DNA of 64,000 bases from Oreocharis arfaki (taxonomy: Eukaryota > Chordata > Aves > Passeriformes > Paramythiidae). The DNA lies in NCBI GenBank assembly GCA_013398015.1, contig VZRR01013415.1, forward strand, positions 39,115 to 103,114. The letters run 5' to 3'. The notes beneath the pieces are model-generated. The model was not told the origin of the DNA. It made no database searches and saw nothing but the letters and a program-made list of their open reading frames with translations. Below, piece by piece: positions 61,630 through 64,000 of the stretch; within the stretch, counting starts at the first letter, position 1; each line of letters opens with the position of its first letter. A program made the position numbers and the translations under genes.

Positions 61630-62030
61630 GATGAAATAGCTCCTAATCCAACAGTAACTAAGGAGGATGTTAAGCCACAGCTAGTAAATGAGGTCTTTTG
61701 AAATCAGCAGGCACAGAGAACTCGTATTTAAAAGGGACCTGGCCAGAGAGTGCTCTGGATTGTTAATGTTGACTTTTAATAAGTCTTTGGAACACTGAGG
61801 GCTGGAAGAAAGCTCATGTTGTGCCAGAGTTTTAAGAGGATAGAAACAGGATGACCCACATAATTATCCACCTGTGACCCTGACTCTTATCCCAGGTGAA
61901 ATAATGGAACAGCTGTAAAAGAACTTCATTAATAAAGCATTAAAGGAGCGTAAGAGCAAATGCCAACAGCTTGGGTTTATAGGAAGCAGATTTGTCACTA
62001 AGTTGAGAAATTGTTTTGGAGTTGAATATG
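61630..62030 (+). mobile_element. Relic of a CR1/L3-type LINE reverse-transcriptase region
   Basis: The order 'aggaggatgttaagccac', 'ttgacttttaataagtcttt', 'ctggaagaaagctcatgttg', 'aggatgacccacataatta', 'gactcttatcccaggtgaaa', 'taatggaacagct', 'cattaataaagcattaaagg' matches the reverse-transcriptase part of an ancient amniote LINE of the CR1/L3 group, recalled from memory. With frame corrections the middle reads like the family motif NYxPVxLTxIPGxIMEQL. Frameshifts and stops make it a dead fossil. It is older and less truncated internally than the common CR1 3' ends in this window. Confidence 0.78.
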
Positions 62031-63554
62031 TTCCCTAAGTTTGCAGGCTGGATGTAAAAACAGTACAAAGTTTATACAATTTAAAGCCAACTGAGGCCTT
62101 ACAAAAACCTCAGCCTTCCTACCCCTGTAGAAGGACTATCTAAAGAGTTACAGAATCCCAGCAAGCCAAGAAACCACGGGGTAGGATGGGCAAGCGATCC
62201 TTGAGTCTCCATGTGCTGCAGGAGGGCACAGACCAGCAAAGGGAAAGGAACAGCCACAGCAGGAGCTTCCCTGGTGTGAAACACAAGACATTGTCACTCC
62301 CTGCTCTGCATTTCCTTGGCTCAACACTTCCACCACCAAGAAGCCCACTGGCTTCTAATTAGCTTTGTTTTCAGTACAACCTCAACGTGACATTCATTAA
62401 AAGTTCACTTACTTGAATCCAAATCCAGGAACTGCAGCACAAGGATGAACACTGGGGATGTTTCCAGGCACACACCAAAAGCTGTGATGCTCTGAAACAG
62501 CAATGAGAACCAGGACAGAACAACATCCCACTGGTGAGGGACCAGTAAATCCATTACACATCAGGAAGGGTTTGGGTCCTTGCCCAAGGGAAAGAAGGGA
62601 GATGTGAGGGGAAAGAGTTGCTGTTTGTGTCATCTTCCGGAATGAAGCAATGGGTTTGGAGCAGCCAAACTTCCCAACGCTCCCGAGTTCCGTATTACCC
62701 AGAGGATGCACCTCAGCTCCCCTGCCCAAGGCACAGCAGCAGCCTGGGAGGTCAGCTCTGGTGTGACCTTCACGAGAGAGCCAGTTTTCCAACCCAAAAA
62801 TCCTCAGCCACAACCCTGTGTCTTGGGAGGCCCTGCCAGCTCCAAGTGGGGCAGCAGCAAGCTGAGCAGAAAAGCCACTCTTCACTCCAAAATTGCCACT
62901 GCTTAGCAATGCACTCCCCTCTGCCAGACAGCCAGGGCACCCTGGGCATCCCAGGGACAGAGAGAAGGTCTGGGAATTATTTCAAAACCCCCCTGATGGT
63001 CATTGCAGAGCCCTTATGACTTCACCTCAGTCACTGCTATGTTTTTGAGAGTCAAGAATAACACGAATTTTTCCATATCTTGTGGTTTTTGGAGGGTGTG
63101 AATAAATTCTCATGCTGTGAGTTATTTAGGTATCAGCAAACCCAACCCAGCAGCGGTGAAGCCATTGAGTAACACAAAAACCCCGTGGAGGAGATGTGGC
63201 AGGCAAAGACCCAGCAGCATGACACATCATGAGGTCCTCCTAAGTGTGCAAGAAGAACTGCAGATACTCCTTATGGTCACGGTAACTCTTCTCAGAGATG
63301 TCCCCTAAATTCAGAACATGTAGAAAATTAGTTGACCTTCCCTTTCTACACTCAGTTTCATACCTTGTACTCATGCATGAATATAAAATGCCAAAAGACA
63401 ACAGACTTGTGCCCTTTTGGACCACCAGGAATCAAGAAATGCCTCAAACCCCTCAGAAAAAGAACTCGTTGGCATGTCAACAGGAAGAGCAGTGCCACAG
63501 TGACTTCCCATCTCCATGCTCTCCCTTCTTGAAGGTGTATCTTGGCAGGAGCTT
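62031..63554. other. Unassigned noncoding stretch
   Basis: No gene or repeat is recognised. Open frames of 166 codons (62409-62909 minus) and 133 codons (62618-63019 plus) overlap on opposite strands and show no known domain. Confidence 0.43.
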
Positions 63555-63605
63555 TAAGCTGAAGGCCAGGAGTTGGAATTGATGATCCTCGTGGGTCCAG
63601 CTCAG
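63555..63605 (+). mobile_element. Short CR1 LINE 3' end
   Basis: This is a forward CR1 terminal piece: 'gccaggagttggaattgatg' followed by 'atcctcgtgggtcc'. The true CR1 end is missing. Confidence 0.7.
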
Positions 63606-63611
63606 TTCACA

Positions 63612-63665
63612 GAGTTACAGAATCATGGAATATCCTGATTCTCAGGAGTTCTCAGGGTTGGAAGG
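63612..63665 (-). mobile_element. Short CR1 LINE 3' end
   Basis: The plus strand shows 'cagaatcatggaatatcctg', a degenerate middle with a small duplication ('ctcaggagttctcagg') and 'gttggaagg'. It faces the preceding plus-strand fragment 3' end to 3' end. Confidence 0.65.
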
Positions 63666-63814
63666 AGCAGGGAGGGCACAATGAATGGTGGATCCCAAAG
63701 GCTGAATGCTTCCCAAAGGCAAAATTCTATCTCTGGTGGTGAAGGCTGCTTTCCTCCCAAAATATCTATTTTTAAATGTATGCTCCTCAGCTGTGCTAAA
63801 GCCTACAAAAAAAA

Positions 63815-64000
63815 GGTGTTGGCTCGCTGGAGTGAGCCCAGAGGAGGGCACGGAGATGCTCCAGGGCTGGAGCCCCTCTGCTCTGGAGCCAGGCTGGGAG
63901 AGCTGGGGGTGCTCACCTGGAGAAGGATCCAGGGAGAGCTCAGAGCCCCTTGCAGGGCCTAAAGGGGCTCCAGGAGAGCTGGAGAGGGACTGGGGACAAG
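63815..64000 (+). mobile_element. CR1 LINE internal part, cut by window end
   Basis: This is forward CR1 sequence from upstream of the usual 3' fragments: 'gcacggagatgctccagggc', 'tggagcccctctgctctgg', 'agccaggctgggagagctg', 'ctcacctggagaaggatcc' and 'gctccaggagagctggag'. The copy continues beyond the window, so its 3' end and full length are not seen here. Confidence 0.9.

Overview
The window reads as noncoding DNA from a bird nuclear genome, probably a draft short-read assembly. The main reason is about two dozen 5'-truncated CR1 (chicken repeat 1) LINE fragments on both strands. They carry the characteristic avian CR1 3' end, seen on the + strand as a CAGAATGGTTTGGGTTGGAA-type start (minus copies) or as the reverse-complement end (plus copies). 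A solo endogenous-retrovirus LTR, a MIR-like SINE core and a relic of an older CR1/L3-type LINE fit an amniote, most likely a bird. A passerine is plausible but not proven from sequence alone. One 382-base N gap and one isolated N show this is an assembled scaffold.

I could not recognise any protein-coding gene, exon set, tRNA, rRNA or other RNA gene. Open frames of 60-280 codons occur in all frames on both strands. They look like chance openings in moderately GC-rich DNA or products of repeats. The window is best described as an intergenic or deep-intronic stretch, and I cannot say which gene, if any, it lies within.

Layout: 1-2340 is unassigned DNA ending in a complete solo LTR (1900-2336, minus strand, 10-bp terminal inverted repeats, 4-bp target duplication). 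2341-8640 has no recognised element. 8642-9232 holds a CR1 end followed by a CCCTAT-like pyrimidine-rich tandem tract. 9233-13946 is unassigned and includes a CpG-rich block near 10.2 kb. 13947-29700 is CR1-studded, with a CA/TA microsatellite at 21.4 kb. 29701-36190 is mostly CR1-free and holds the longest nonrepetitive open frame (31541-32374) and a CpG-rich block with CRE-like and AP-1 sites (about 35290-35770). 36191-49492 has scattered CR1s, a nested CR1-in-CR1 at 44.6-44.86 kb and a MIR relic at 44.3 kb. 49650-50754 is a 19-bp minisatellite with a 76-bp higher-order period, broken by the N gap. 50755-64000 has more CR1s, a CR1 interrupted by a 219-bp near-identical inverted copy of sequence from 47.5 kb that ends exactly at a single N (a likely misassembly), and a relic of LINE reverse-transcriptase sequence at 61.6-62.0 kb. 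The window ends inside another CR1.

No new gene system is evident. The most useful observations are structural: the inverted-duplicate/N junction, the higher-order minisatellite, the solo LTR with intact ends, and the nested LINE insertion.
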